From the NCBI GenBank assembly GCA_037976565.1, contig CP137668.1, positions 21,490,251-21,554,250 of the forward strand: a stretch of 64,000 nucleotides of DNA, in the 5' to 3' direction. Of this stretch, positions 1 through 10,111 are shown in pieces. The position numbers were made by a program, and so were the translations under genes. Numbering within the stretch: position 1 is the first letter of the stretch; each line of letters begins with the position of its first letter. The DNA is from Mesocentrotus franciscanus (lineage: Eukaryota; Echinodermata; Echinoidea; Camarodonta; Strongylocentrotidae). The notes below the pieces were generated by a model that worked only from the letters and a program-made list of their open reading frames with translations, did no database searches and was not told the DNA's origin.

Positions 1-250
1 TTTTCCCAGCTCTGCTTAGCAGTTTACTTTTCATTTCTTTTTTGCACAGTCTAGGTAAAATAACGTTTTAATCACTTAAACGCAAACTGGATCTACGAAT
101 CAATATGCATGAAATAACATTTTATCAAGAGTTTCCCTTTACTCTTTTTGACAACCTTTAAAGACTTTTCATGTCTGTATAATTAAACATTTTTGCAAAA
201 CTCAGAGCAGTGTATGAAAAGAGTCTTCCATAACTTGAGTCAAATCTTAA

Positions 251-817
251 GGCCCAAGTCCACTCCGATTTTCAAAAATTATAACATGTTGTAAATAAAT
301 CAAAGGTTAAAACTGCCAAATATCACGGTCGTACTTCAATCAGGTGATTTTTAAGAGCGATTTTTGTTTCGGGTATTTCGAGCAAAACATTTATATTGCT
401 GTACGGATGTGACGTATGCTCCTCACAACGAAAGTGCCAGCGGTATACATTCTGACAATAGGCTATTTTCGTAATGTAACCAAATTTAATGCATACGTCT
501 TTGTGAAGTGCCTCTATACAAACTATTTCATTCACCTGATAAGAATAATAGTGTTTCATTATTCTTATCAGGTGAATGAAATAGTTTGTATCGAGGCACT
601 TCACAAAGACGTATGCATTAAATTTGGTTACATTACGAATCTGTGTTGTGAGGACCCTACGTCACAACCGACTCGCTCATTTACTTGTTTTTTGCTCATT
701 AAAAAAAATTATTAAAAATAAATCTGAGCACCATTTTCCAAAACCAAGTTATATTTGGGCTTTTTAGATTTTTGTCTATCTAATCAGCTCAACTTTTCAG
801 TGGAGTGGACTTGTACT
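251..817. mobile_element. Foldback MITE with TTAA target duplication
   Basis: The element is bounded by TTAA at 247-250 and 818-821. Its ends are imperfect inverted repeats sharing CAAGTCCACTCC. Further inside, both arms carry TGTGACGTA followed by CCTCACAAC in inverted order, and the centre is a long near-perfect hairpin. There is no credible transposase; the open frames over the hairpin are reflections of the inverted repeat. A TTAA target duplication is typical of piggyBac and Kolobok families, so it is probably a non-autonomous relative of one of these, but the terminal bases are not diagnostic. Confidence 0.75.
470..637. repeat. Near-perfect 80-bp inverted repeat, 8-nt loop
   Basis: The left arm (470-549) and right arm (558-637) are reverse complements with one mismatch that I can see (CCTCTATACA against CCTCGATACA). 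The loop is AGTGTTTC. This is the core of the foldback MITE and would give a long RNA hairpin if transcribed. Confidence 0.9.
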
Positions 818-821
818 TTAA

Positions 822-2019
822 GTAAATAAAAGGAGAAGACAACAAGATTGCGGGTTCCATGACAGCTATGGTGTAAACCTTAACATATTTATACAGTAGT
901 ATACAAGTCATGTATATAATTCATCGATACATTTTCATAAAATCGGAAGCTGCTTCATTAAAATAAGTGTCTGAAAAGTCGATCAATCAAGGAGTTTCGA
1001 TCGAGGAAAAAAAAATGGTAGGACAGGCTCTTCCTGCATCTGTGCATAATAAACACTATATTGAGGAGAAGATGATTAAAAAGACATTTGCATGAACTAT
1101 GCAGAAGATGAATCAAAATTTGGATGTTTACCAAAATGTCGAGATTAATTGTTAGTGCGAATATAGGTTAGTACATTATGTTCACGTTGTGTTTACAATA
1201 AAAGAAAACAACAACATGGATCAGATCATCAGATCGAATTTTTGCAAAGCATTGGATTATGGGTGCGTCCCGCGGAGACAAAATTTGAGCCGATTCAGTA
1301 AGTATTGGCGAAAATACTGCCAAGGATAATTATTGAAGAGGGAGAAAATCAAAAGGAAATCAGGAGCTTGTAGGAGCAACCAAGGCATGCTTCATGAGGT
1401 TGAGACACGATGTTTAGTGGCCCCTAATTATTAGGATACTTTTGTAGAGGAAAATGGAAGTGGGTTAACATAATTACGTTGACAGGATTTCTGAAAAAAA
1501 GAGTATTTAGTCTAAGAACTTTCTGTTGACAAAACAGTAGAAAAAAGAAGGTTATACTTTCAATTCTATTATAATCAATGAATTATTTAGACCTCTGAAT
1601 AAGATACAAAACAGACAATTTTTAGATATGTCATTCAGAAACGGAGCCAAATAAACTAATTTAGCCAGCGTTGGTTCGTTTCTTATCCGTCGCAATAGAT
1701 TTTTGGAAACAGTTGCAAAGAGGTACAATTAGATTATTGTTTTTAAAAGAGATGGCTGGTAGAAAAAAAAACAATTAGAAAGCAATATGTCTGGTTCTTG
1801 GTAAAGTTACAAGCACTGTACACAGAGAGATGTATATGGGACTACGTGACCACGTGCGCGATATCTATTTGGTCCCAATAGATATAATGATTTACCAAAT
1901 ATATCAATTAGTAGGCGGTTTCCCGACTTTCCCGGCAAAATTTGTATCATCACGTATTAGTCAAAACATATTCTTTCACATGATTGGTAATGAGAGCTTC
2001 CATTTCATTTTTTGAGAGA
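822..2019. other. AT-rich stretch without recognisable gene
   Basis: I see no coding signature, RNA gene or repeat structure here. Short open frames (for example 1216-1329 and 1830-2015, both plus strand) have no motif I recognise and no supporting context. The stretch is probably old intergenic or decayed transposon DNA. Confidence 0.5.
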
Positions 2020-2277
2020 GGGGCGTTTCCAAAACTGGTCTTTACCTTTAAATACCCATACCCCCTGAGCTTCCGGGAGCTCCGCCCTTGACCTCCGCTG
2101 GGGATTTCCCCCTAGGCCCCACTCCAATTTACGCTACGCTCTACCTGATCGTCAATACTTAAGCCTCCCTCCACCCTCTTTGCAAATCGTTCAGCGGGGC
2201 CTGCATGTAAGAGTGGTGGTGATGCAGATTTTTTTTTCTGCCTCCACCCCCAAACGGTTTTCCTCATTACGCCACTG
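2020..2277. mobile_element. Possible hAT-type terminal fragment
   Basis: This is a pyrimidine-rich block whose right edge reads, on the minus strand, CAGTGGCGTAATGAGG, which resembles many hAT termini. It abuts the start of the 206-220-bp tandem repeat exactly at 2277/2278. The left side (GGGGCGTTTCC near 2021) does not match the right end, so a full element cannot be shown. Only one plausible end supports the call. Confidence 0.3.
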
Positions 2278-2949
2278 AGCACACTTTTTCATCAGGAAGC
2301 CCCCAACACTTCCCCCATGGTAGCTAATAACTCCTCAGCGAAGTATCGCCTTACCATGAAAATTTCGTCACTTGTAGTGTAGAGTCAGCCCTACATTTTG
2401 CATCCATTTCGTAATGGCTGCGCCAGTGCAAGAGAAACAAAATATGTCGCAAACAGGGTTAACCCTAATAAAACCATGTTAATAGCACACTTTTTCATTA
2501 GCATGCCCCCTGCCCTTTCGACATTGCAGCTAGTAAGTCCCCAACAAAGTATCGCCTTGCCATGAAAATTTCGTCAACTTGTTGGGGAGAGTCAGCCTTA
2601 CATTTTCCAAAAAATTGCGCCCGATCCCATATGTAATAGCTGCACCAGTGCATGAGACCAAAAGTTGCAAACAGTGTTAACCCTAATGAAACAAGGATTT
2701 TCAGCACACTTTTTCATCACCATGCCCCCGACCCTTCCGTCATTGCAGCTAATAACTCCCCAACAAAGTATCACCTTGAAAGGAAAATTTCGTCAACTTT
2801 TGGAGGAGGGTCAGCCCTACATTTTCAAACAATTTGCGCCCCGATCCTATTCGTAATGGCTGCGCCAGTGCCAGAGAAACAAATGTCGCAAACAGTGTTA
2901 ACCCTTATAAAACCCTGTTAATAGCACACTTTGTCATTAGCATGCCCCC
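2278..2949. repeat. Tandem repeat, 206-220-bp unit, 3 copies plus start of a fourth
   Basis: Units start with AGCACACTTT at 2278, 2484, 2703 and 2923. Shared blocks include GCCCCC near the start, AAAATTTCGTCA, GTCAGCC, and GCGCCAGTG with small changes, ending in GTTAACCCT. The copies are clearly diverged from each other. The fourth copy stops after 27 bp, where the Gypsy LTR begins. Open frames on either strand here (for example 2498-2707 minus) share repeat-derived residues and are not credible genes. Confidence 0.85.
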
Positions 2950-2950
2950 A

Positions 2951-3081
2951 TGTTGGGATAAAGTACATTTGGCTCATTTGGCTTTGAATACACTTCTCTA
3001 ATGTTATGATCATCGGTGACCTCTGAGGTCACACGTGAAATGCCGGAGCCATCTTGACACACTTGATTCTAACCTAAAACA
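2951..3081 (+). repeat. 5' LTR of the Gypsy element
   Basis: The block starts TGTTGGGATAAAG and ends in CA, followed directly by a primer-binding site, as expected of an LTR. At 131 bp it is short, in line with Mag-like elements. The boundary rests on TG...CA and the binding site, because no second LTR exists in the window for comparison. Confidence 0.75.
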
Positions 3082-3097
3082 TGGTATCAGAGTGGGA
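3082..3097 (+). promoter_or_regulatory. tRNA primer-binding site for minus-strand cDNA synthesis
   Basis: The sequence TGGTATCAGAGTGGGA directly follows the LTR. TGGTATCAGAG at this place is the usual complement of an initiator-methionine tRNA 3' end in LTR retrotransposons. The tRNA identity is inferred from that family knowledge. Confidence 0.75.
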
Positions 3098-3273
3098 TTT
3101 TGAGCTCTAAAGAGAGATTTTCAAGTAATGTACGATAGCCAATGTTTGGAAACAATTGCTCAGAAGAATTACTACTAAGTAAGTTGGAAGTTTCAGGACT
3201 TCGTCGGTAAGTCATGGCCTCTTCTATAAACTTTCCAATACCATGCCAAATGGAAATGAAAGTGGATTTGAAG

Positions 3274-5174
3274 CATGGGCGTCAATCCTAGGGGGACGGG
3301 GGGACACGTCCTCCCTAGGAATTTTCAGGTAGTGAAATGTCCCCCACGATTTCGGGTTAAAATCTTTTTTTTTTCTCTCTCTCTCTTTCTCTCTGTGTTT
3401 ACTTTTTTTTATAGTTTTTTAAATTTTGTTTAACTTTCCAAAAGTTGCCAGCTGAACTTAAGTGTTCCCACTGTTTATACGTTATTTTGCAGGGTCGTCA
3501 ATCCTGGGGGCACGTCCCCCACGAATTTTCAGGTGGTGAAATGTCCCCCCATGTTTTGTCAGAAAAGAAGTTCTTTAATAATTAAATGTAACGTCAAAGG
3601 GAGGGGGGACTGAATTCAAACAAGGATTAAGAGTCGAGAACGGTACTACGAAACGTCTTCTTTCTCTAAAAATTTAATGAAACAGGTATTAAGAGTCGAG
3701 AACGGTACAACGAATCGTCTTCGTTCTCTAATAATTTAATGAAACGACAAAGCTTCCGAGCTTCGCGCGAGAGGGTTGAAACTAATTTCAGACAAGGATT
3801 AAGAGTCGAGATCGGTACAACGAATCGTCTTCTTTCTATGATAATCAAATGAAACGGCACAGGTTCCGCGCTTTGCGAGGGAGGGAAACTTTATTCAAAC
3901 AAGGATTAATAGTCGAGAACGGTACTACGAAACGTCTTCTTTCTCTAAAAATTTAATGACACAAGGATTAAGAGTCGAGAACGGTACAATGAATCGTCTT
4001 CTTTCTCTTATAATTAAATGAAACGTCACAGCTTCCGAGCTTCGCGCGAGAGGGTTGAAACTAATTTCAGACAAGGATTAAGAGTCGAGAACGGTAGAAC
4101 GAATCATCTTCTTTCTCTTATAATTTAATGAAACGTCAAAGCTTCCGCGCTTCGCGCGGGAGGGGAAACTGAATACAGACAAAGATTAAGAGTCAAGAAC
4201 GGTACAACGAATCGTCTTCTTTTTTTTTTATAATTTAATGAAACGTCAAAGCTTCCGCGCTACGCGCGAGAGGGTGGAAACTGAATTCAGACAAGGATTT
4301 AGAGTCGAGAACGGTAGAACGAATCGTCTTCTTTCTCTAATAATTTAATGAAACGTCAAAGCTTCCGCGCTTTGCGCAGGAGGGGAGGGGGAACTGAATT
4401 CAAACAGAGATTAAGAGTCGAGAACGGTACAATGAATCGTCTTCTTTCTCTAATAATTTAATGAAACGTCAAAGCTTCGCGCGAGAGGGTGGAAACTGAA
4501 TTCAGTCAAGAATTAAGAGTCAAGAACAGTAGAACGAATCATCTTCTTTTTAATAATTTAATGAAACGTCAAAGCTTCGCGCTTCGCGCGGAGGGGGACT
4601 GAATTCAAACAAAGATTAAGAGTCGAGAACGGTACAATGAATCGTCTTTTTTCTCTAATAATTTAATGAAACATCAAAGCTTCCGCGCTTCGCGCGGGAG
4701 GGGAAACTGAATTCAAACAAAGATTAAGAGTCAAGAACGGTACAACGAATCGTCTTTTTAAAAAAATAATTTAATGAAACGTCAAAACTTCCGCGCTTCG
4801 CGCGGGAGGTGGGAAACTGAATTCAGACAAAGATTTAGAGTCGAGAACGGTATCATGAATCTTCTTCGTTCCCTAATAATTTAATGCAACGTCAAAGCTT
4901 CCACACTTCGCGCGGGAGGGGGGAAACTGAATACAGACAAGGATTAAGAGTCGAGAACGGTACAACGAATCGTCTTCTTTCTCTATAATGTAATGAAACG
5001 TCAAAGATAAAAAAAGACAATAAATGAACCGGTTACCAATGAAAGTACATGCCGTGAACCAGAATAACTAGAGAGTGTGTGTGTGTAGCAACATAACGTG
5101 GTATAACTTTGAAAGTAACTGTAAAGGTGACATGTAATTGTGCCCCCATGCTCAAACTCGGATTGACGCCCTTG
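3274..5174. mobile_element. hAT-type non-autonomous element inserted in gag
   Basis: The ends are CATGGGCGTCAATCC (left) and the inverse of CAAGGGCGTCAATCC (right), flanked by the 8-bp direct repeat ATTTGAAG at 3266-3273 and 5175-5182. An 8-bp duplication and CA-starting ends fit the hAT superfamily. There is no transposase. The left part contains a second, partial copy of its own terminal segment near 3495-3560, and most of the rest is a 108-bp tandem array. Excising the element with one duplication copy restores the gag frame, which supports the exact boundaries. Confidence 0.88.
3604..5010. repeat. Tandem array of about 108-bp units inside the hAT element
   Basis: The anchor ATTAAGAGTCGAGAACGG, with small changes, recurs at about 3626, 3688, 3798, 3905, 3967, 4077, 4184, 4297, 4410, 4512, 4614, 4722, 4831 and 4942. 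The usual spacing is 102-113 bp; two units are short (62 bp) because the GC-rich part is missing. Long units contain a small palindrome around CGCGCTTCGCGCG, next to a G-rich run. It is a minisatellite expanded within a transposon. Confidence 0.9.
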
Positions 5175-5930
5175 ATTTGAAGGGAAATTGGAAATTTTTC
5201 AAGTCCCAGTGGGAGAATCATGAGGTTGCAACGGAGCTAGACAAAAACCAGAGAGGATAAGGGTTGCAACCCTTCTGTCACTCGTAGGAAAAGAGTGCTA
5301 CAAATTATTCACCACACTCCAACTCTCTGAAGAACAGAGGGAATCAAGTTCATCCATTCTTGCGGCATTTAAAGCTCATTTTGACCCCAAGACGAATGTG
5401 ATCTATGAACGGTACCAGTTTAATACAAGAGAAAAAGAATAAAGAGAGTCCATAGATCAATATGTGCCTGTTCTGAGAGGCTTAACAGAAACCTGCGAAT
5501 TTGGGAGTCTCAGAGATGACTTAAGCAGGGACAGAATTGTGTTAGGAACTAACGACCCTGCTGTCAGAGCCCGATTCCTCAGGGAAGATACGCTTACACT
5601 TTAGAAAGCTAGAGACATGTGCCGTAGTGCCGAACTTACCAAACAACAGCTCAAGAAGATAGAGAGCTTAGCATCGACTGCAAACACTCAAGAGGTACAT
5701 GTCATGAACAAGGATCGGAATTTCAAAGGCAAAAGGTATGAGAAAAGTGTACACCCAAAGAAGAAGAAGCAAGCAGACTGCAAATACTGTGGTTGGTACC
5801 ACAAAATGGACAAAATGTGGCAAACAGTGCACTAACTGTAACAAAAATAATCACTTTGCAAAAAAGTGTTTATTCAAATGCAGGAAGCCAGTGAACGCTG
5901 TGGAAACACAGCAGAGCGATGATGACACAG

Positions 5931-7486
5931 ATGAATATACTCTTGATACTCTTCGGAGGCAAACTGATTACACCAAGAGGCAAGAAAGATTTTGTTCTAC
6001 GCTGTAATGGCTCCTTACACAAGCTCACGTTCCAAATAGTGGATGCCAAACAAAAGCCACTACTCTCCGCAGATGCGAGCGAAAATCTCGGATTGTGTAC
6101 AAGGAACATAGATCTACCTGAGAGCGTCAACATGACAGATGTCTCTGCAGAACCTCTCACCAAGGATCAAATACTTGAAGAATATCCAGATGTCTTCACC
6201 GGACTTGGTTGCCTTCCGGGTGAATACCACTTGGAAATAGACGAAACAGTAAAACCAGTGCAACACCTCCCGCGAAGGGTACCAGCAGCCATGAAACCCA
6301 GCCTGAGACAAAAGATAGGAGAGTTGGCAGATAAAGGTATCATAAAGATAGTGACATCGTCAACTCCATGGATAAGCAGCATGGTAGCTGTGAAGAAGCC
6401 TGGGAAACTGAGTGTGCATTGACCCCAAAGATCTGAACAAAGTGTGCACTGAAGAGATCTCATTATCCAATAGCAACTATAGAGGAAATACTGCCTCAGC
6501 TCACAGAAGCCAAAGTTTTCACCTTCTTCGATGCTAAAGATGGGTACTGGCAAGCTGGATGAGAGCAGTAGTATGCTAACAACGGTCTGGACGCCTTTTG
6601 GACGCTACCGTTGGCTTCGAATGCGGTTTAGGATAGCCACTGCACCGGAAGAATATCAGTGAAGACAGCATGAGATTGTCGAAGATCTACCAGGAGTAGA
6701 AGCAATTGTTGATGATCTTTTAGTCTACGGATGTGGAGAAACGATGCAAGAAGCCATTGTATACCACGACCGCAATCTGAGGAGATTGCTTCAGAGAGCA
6801 AGGCAACGAAATCTCAAGCTGAACAAGACCAAAATACAACTGAGAAAAACCGAGGTGAAGTACATAGGACACGTACTCACAGATCAAGGACTACGACCTG
6901 ATCCAGAGAAGATCAAGCAGTAGCTGAACTTGACCTCCGAGAGATGTCAAAGCAGTTCAGCGCAAAGTCCTTGCCAAACCTATCAGCAGAATGCGAGCCA
7001 CTCAGAAAGCTGACAGTCAAGGATGTTAAATGGTTCTGGGGCACTGACCAGGATACAGCATACACCAGAATCAAGAAGTTGGTGACAGCAACACCAGTTC
7101 TACGCTACTTTGATGTCAACGAAGAAGTGACGATACAATGCGACGCAAGTGAAACAGGACTGGGAGCAACATTGATGCAAGTTTCTCAACCAGTGGTCTT
7201 TGCATCTAGAGCACTAACAGAGACAGAAACGAGGTATGCTCAAATTGAAAAAGAGTGTTTGGCGATAGACTTTTCATGCGAACACTTCAACCAATACCTG
7301 TGCGGAAAAGACAGGATTACAGTTGAATCAGACCACAAACCTCTGCAGAGCATATCCCTAAAACCACTGCTAGCAGCAGCACCGAAACGACTCCAACGAA
7401 TGCTGCTAAGGCTACAGAAGTATAACCTAGAGGTACAAAACGAACAAGGCAAACTCATGTATATATCAGACTTGTTATCTGGATAA
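5931..7486 (+). pseudogene. Gypsy pol: protease remnant, reverse transcriptase, RNase H
   Basis: The protein would process the polyprotein and copy the element's RNA. The first frame (5919-6422) starts in the back half of a retropepsin (FGGKLITPRG, then LTFQIVDA); the active-site D-S/T-G part is absent, apparently deleted, because gag runs straight into it. The RT N-terminus follows (CLPGEYHLEID, then GIIKIVTSSTPW). A frameshift lies near 6420. RT motifs FFDAKDGYW (about 6524) and IVDDLLVYG (6704), which holds the paired catalytic aspartates, lie in broken frames with stops. The RT thumb and RNase H are open from 6944 to 7486, with TIQCDASETGLGA (about 7131), YAQIEKECLA (about 7234) and ESDHKPL (about 7324). 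The internal stop near 6921 and the frame breaks show decay. Confidence 0.88.
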
Positions 7487-8649
7487 CATGTCTGATATAT
7501 ACTGACACTGAAGAAAGTTGAAGATGCCTCTGCATACGAGATCTTCAAGGTTAAGCAGCAGAGGAAAATGATCCAAGAGATTGAAAAATCAATCCGGCAG
7601 ATATGGTGAGGCTGACGGACAATCGTCTCCAGAAGATAAAGGAAATGACTCAGAAAGATGAAACACTCCACGTACTCCACGAAATGGGGATGAAAGGTTG
7701 GCCAGATGAAGTCCACCGCACACCAACAGCCATACGAGAGTATTGGGCTTACATAGATGAGGTGTCAACCCATGATGGTGTACTCTACAAGGGTTAAAGA
7801 GTCATAATTCCAAAGCAAATGAGACGAGAGATGCCACAACGAGTCCATGCAATTCACCAAGGAATCGAGTCAAGTCTGCGGTAGGCCAGAGATGTCATAT
7901 TTTGGCCCAACATGAGTCATGAGATACGAGATAGCATCAGACAGTGCAGTGCTTGCAATGACTATCAATCAAAGCAAGCTAGGGAACCTCTACAACCACA
8001 CGACATCCCAGATGGACCTTAGTTGAAGCTAGGCATCGACCTATTTACTCTCAATGGGGAAGACCACCTAATCACAGTGGACTACTACTCCGACTTTTGG
8101 GAACTATAGACAACCTGACATCGACGAGTACAGGTGTCATTTCCTGCCTAAAGTCACACTACAGTCGTCATGGCATAGCAGATGAGGTAATGAGTGACAA
8201 CGGGCCTCAATTCGTGAGTCAAGAATTCGAGCAGTTCTTGAAAGAGTGGGAGATTGGTCATACCACATCATCCCCCCCCCCCTAATGGGAAGGCAGAGTT
8301 TGCCGTTAAGATTGCCAAAACCATCATCAAGAAATGCACAAAATCAGAATCACACATGCATAAGGCGATTCTGGAATGGAGGAACACTCCTACAGAAGGG
8401 ATGCACAGAAGCCCCGTACAGAGACTCGTGTCACGCCGGATACAGACAACACTGCCAACAGCAAAACACCTGCTGATACCAAAGGTAGTAAAAGGGGTGC
8501 AGAAGAAGAAGGAGAAGAAAGGTCAAAGGGCAATACTGCACTACGACAAAACATCGAAACCTTTGACTGACCTAACGGTGGGAGAGACGGTTCGGGTGCA
8601 AGTCAAACCACTCGGAAAGGGACAGCTTACCTGGCAGATCGGGACATGT
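7487..8649 (+). pseudogene. Gypsy integrase, frameshifted
   Basis: Integrase inserts the cDNA into host DNA. The zinc-binding part shows VHAIHQG (7843) and CSACNDYQ (about 7944), the H-H-C-C pattern. Core residues are the aspartate of GIDLF (8038), the aspartate of SDNGPQF (8196) and the glutamate of GKAEF (8296). The last two are only 100 nt apart, whereas the usual D-35-E spacing needs 108 nt, and an 11-C run at 8272-8282 lies between them and shifts the frame. Stops are present near 7797, 7881 and 8020. The region after the core is open to the LINE junction near 8650; the C-terminal tail continues at 9689. Confidence 0.85.
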
Positions 8650-9688
8650 ATTAGACAAAGTAACAAAATGGTTCAAATCAAATAGATTGTTGATAAATCC
8701 TAGTAAAACAAATAACATTACTTTCTTCCATAGGCAGTCAAATTCCACTAATTTGCTTGACACTTTGTTTATAAAAATAGATAAGGTTCCATTAAATAAG
8801 GTTACAAGTGTTAATTTTCTTGGTGTTTATATTGATTATAATATGCGATGGGACACTCATGTCAGTAAAGTCACTCAAATGTATCTAAATGTATTGGTAT
8901 ATTATACAGATTAAAAGACTTGCTTCCGCCTTCAGCATTAATACTACTATATAATTCATTCATGCTCTCATATTTAAATTAATTGTGTTGCTGTTTGGGG
9001 TAATTGTAGTCGAACTAAATTAGATAAATTATTCAAATTGCAAAAAAAAAGCCTTTCGCATATGCCGTGGATGCCATTATCGTGCCCATTCTGCCCCACT
9101 GTTTAGAAAATTGAAATCTCTTAATATTTTTGATTTGTACTATTACTCCATTGCCCTCCTTGATATCTTTTACTTTCAAAATAAATTACCTGTTAATATT
9201 TTTCAGATTTTCACTCTTAATTACCAGATACATAATCATAATACCCGTTTTAAGGATTCTTTTCACTCATGACCAGTAAAAACAAATAAGATAATGAAAT
9301 CAGTACGACATAACTTCCCTGTGATTTGGAACTTCCATCCCCAAAGATATCTCTGAGTGCAAGTCAGTTAATTCTTTCCAAAAAGTTGAAGCAGTTTCTT
9401 TATCTCAAATAATATAGTTATTTATCTTTTGTTTATATCTGTGTAATATGTTTGTTTTTTGTTGTTTTTTTTTTTTTTTTTTTTGGGGTGTTTTTGTGTG
9501 TTTTTTGTAATCTTTGCTTTACATTATGTTATGAATGCTTTGGGAACTACGTTTTACAAGGCCTAAGGGCTTTATTTATGTAGTTCCCCATTTCATTTTC
9601 TAGATTTATATATGAATTATTTTGTATCTTTTGTATCAATGTAATTTTTAACCGAGAATGAAATAAATGAGAATTGAATTTAATTTAA
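8650..9688 (+). mobile_element. 5'-truncated LINE inserted in the Gypsy integrase region
   Basis: The first bases encode the end of a non-LTR reverse transcriptase: KWFKSNRLLINPSKT, then VNFLGVYIDYNMRWDTHVSKV split over the expected thumb region. A frameshift near 8910 is followed by further recognisable but broken C-terminal segments. The 3' part has a T run (9462-9484) and ends in AATAAATGAGAATTG and AATTTAATTT-like short repeats, as in CR1- and Jockey-like elements. Gypsy sequence resumes at about 9689. I could not find a clean target-site duplication, so both ends are approximate. The 5' truncation is normal for LINE insertion. Confidence 0.82.
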
Positions 9689-9990
9689 TTGTACAACAAA
9701 AGTGTCCCCAGATTATATCTAGTACAGGTCAACGGGAAACTATATCGTCGAAACCAAAAACACATCAGAGAGACCTTCGAGTCCCTACCAGATGAAGACA
9801 GCACCCATGACTATCTAGAAGGAGGTCTACAATCACAACCAGTAAAACCAACCAACGTACCACCCGAGGGACAACAGCGACCTCAGGATCAACCGCGAGC
9901 TGACCAACAGGAACAACGGGATGACAAGCCACGCCCAGTATAATGCACGCGCAACATCAAACGACCAGCTCGATATGACAATTATGTTTA
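9689..9990 (+). pseudogene. C-terminal tail of Gypsy pol after the LINE
   Basis: The frame starts with SVPRLYLVQVNGKLYRRNQK, typical of the end of Gypsy pol, runs through a Q/P-rich tail, meets a TAA stop at 9941-9943, and continues in the same frame to RPARYDNYV and a second stop at 9988-9990. The R-P-x-R-Y-x-x-Y ending is common at the pol C-terminus of this group, so the first stop is probably a mutation. The segment joins functionally to the integrase piece before the LINE. Confidence 0.8.
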
Positions 9991-10111
9991 AGAACTCATT
10001 ATCTATAGGGAATTGTTTTGTTCTCATTCGATAATGTGCGAATTGCTACCTGGATATGTTTTTGGACAACATCAGCAATGTATTGAAATGGACAGAACTT
10101 TGTACATGTAA
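9991..10111. other. Junction between truncated Gypsy and satellite
   Basis: After the pol stop I find neither the polypurine tract nor any match to the 5' LTR. By 10112 the sequence is recognisably satellite (GTACATGTAATTAGTTC). The intervening 120 bp resembles neither. The breakpoint that removed the 3' LTR lies here. Confidence 0.5.

Larger units (their letters stand above)
3214..5930 (+). pseudogene. Gypsy gag, interrupted by hAT and frameshifted
   Basis: Gag would form the particle and bind the element's RNA. The start ATG at 3214 opens a frame (MASSINFPIP...) that runs to the hAT insertion at 3274 and resumes in frame after 5182 if one copy of the 8-bp duplication is counted. Residues such as NWKFFKSQWENH and, further on, LAAFKAHFDPKTNVIYERY are typical of Gag in this lineage. 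A zinc-knuckle region follows: CKYCGWYH near 5779 and, in the next frame, CTNCNKNNHFAKKC near 5827-5870. Stops are seen near 5257 (TAA), 5441 (TAA) and 5602 (TAG), and a frameshift lies between the two knuckles. The gene is dead. The call rests on the Gag motif order and on the neighbouring pol. Confidence 0.8.
2951..9990 (+). mobile_element. Decayed Ty3/Gypsy LTR retrotransposon (Mag-like), split by two insertions
   Basis: In order the element has a short 5' LTR (2951-3081), a tRNA primer-binding site (3082), gag (from 3214), a protease remnant, reverse transcriptase, RNase H, integrase and the pol C-terminus (to 9990). Removing the hAT (3274-5174) and LINE (about 8650-9688) leaves about 4.1 kb. 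The phrase GLGCLPGEYHLEID before the RT and the short LTR suggest the Mag lineage, which usually lacks env; none is seen here. I find no copy of the 5' LTR downstream, so the 3' LTR is missing and the right edge is a truncation close to 10.0-10.1 kb. Several frameshifts and stops make it non-functional. Its left end lies inside the fourth copy of the preceding tandem repeat, so it is younger than that repeat. Confidence 0.9.

Noticed and set aside
323..715. Pair of open frames on opposite strands with nearly identical peptide segments
   Set aside because: They are the two arms of the MITE hairpin read in opposite directions.
2498..2921. Short frames in the 206-220-bp tandem repeat
   Set aside because: They follow the repeat unit, differ between copies by frameshifts and lack any recognised domain.
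7240..7716. Minus-strand frame opposite RNase H
   Set aside because: The plus strand has clear RNase H motifs; this is a shadow.
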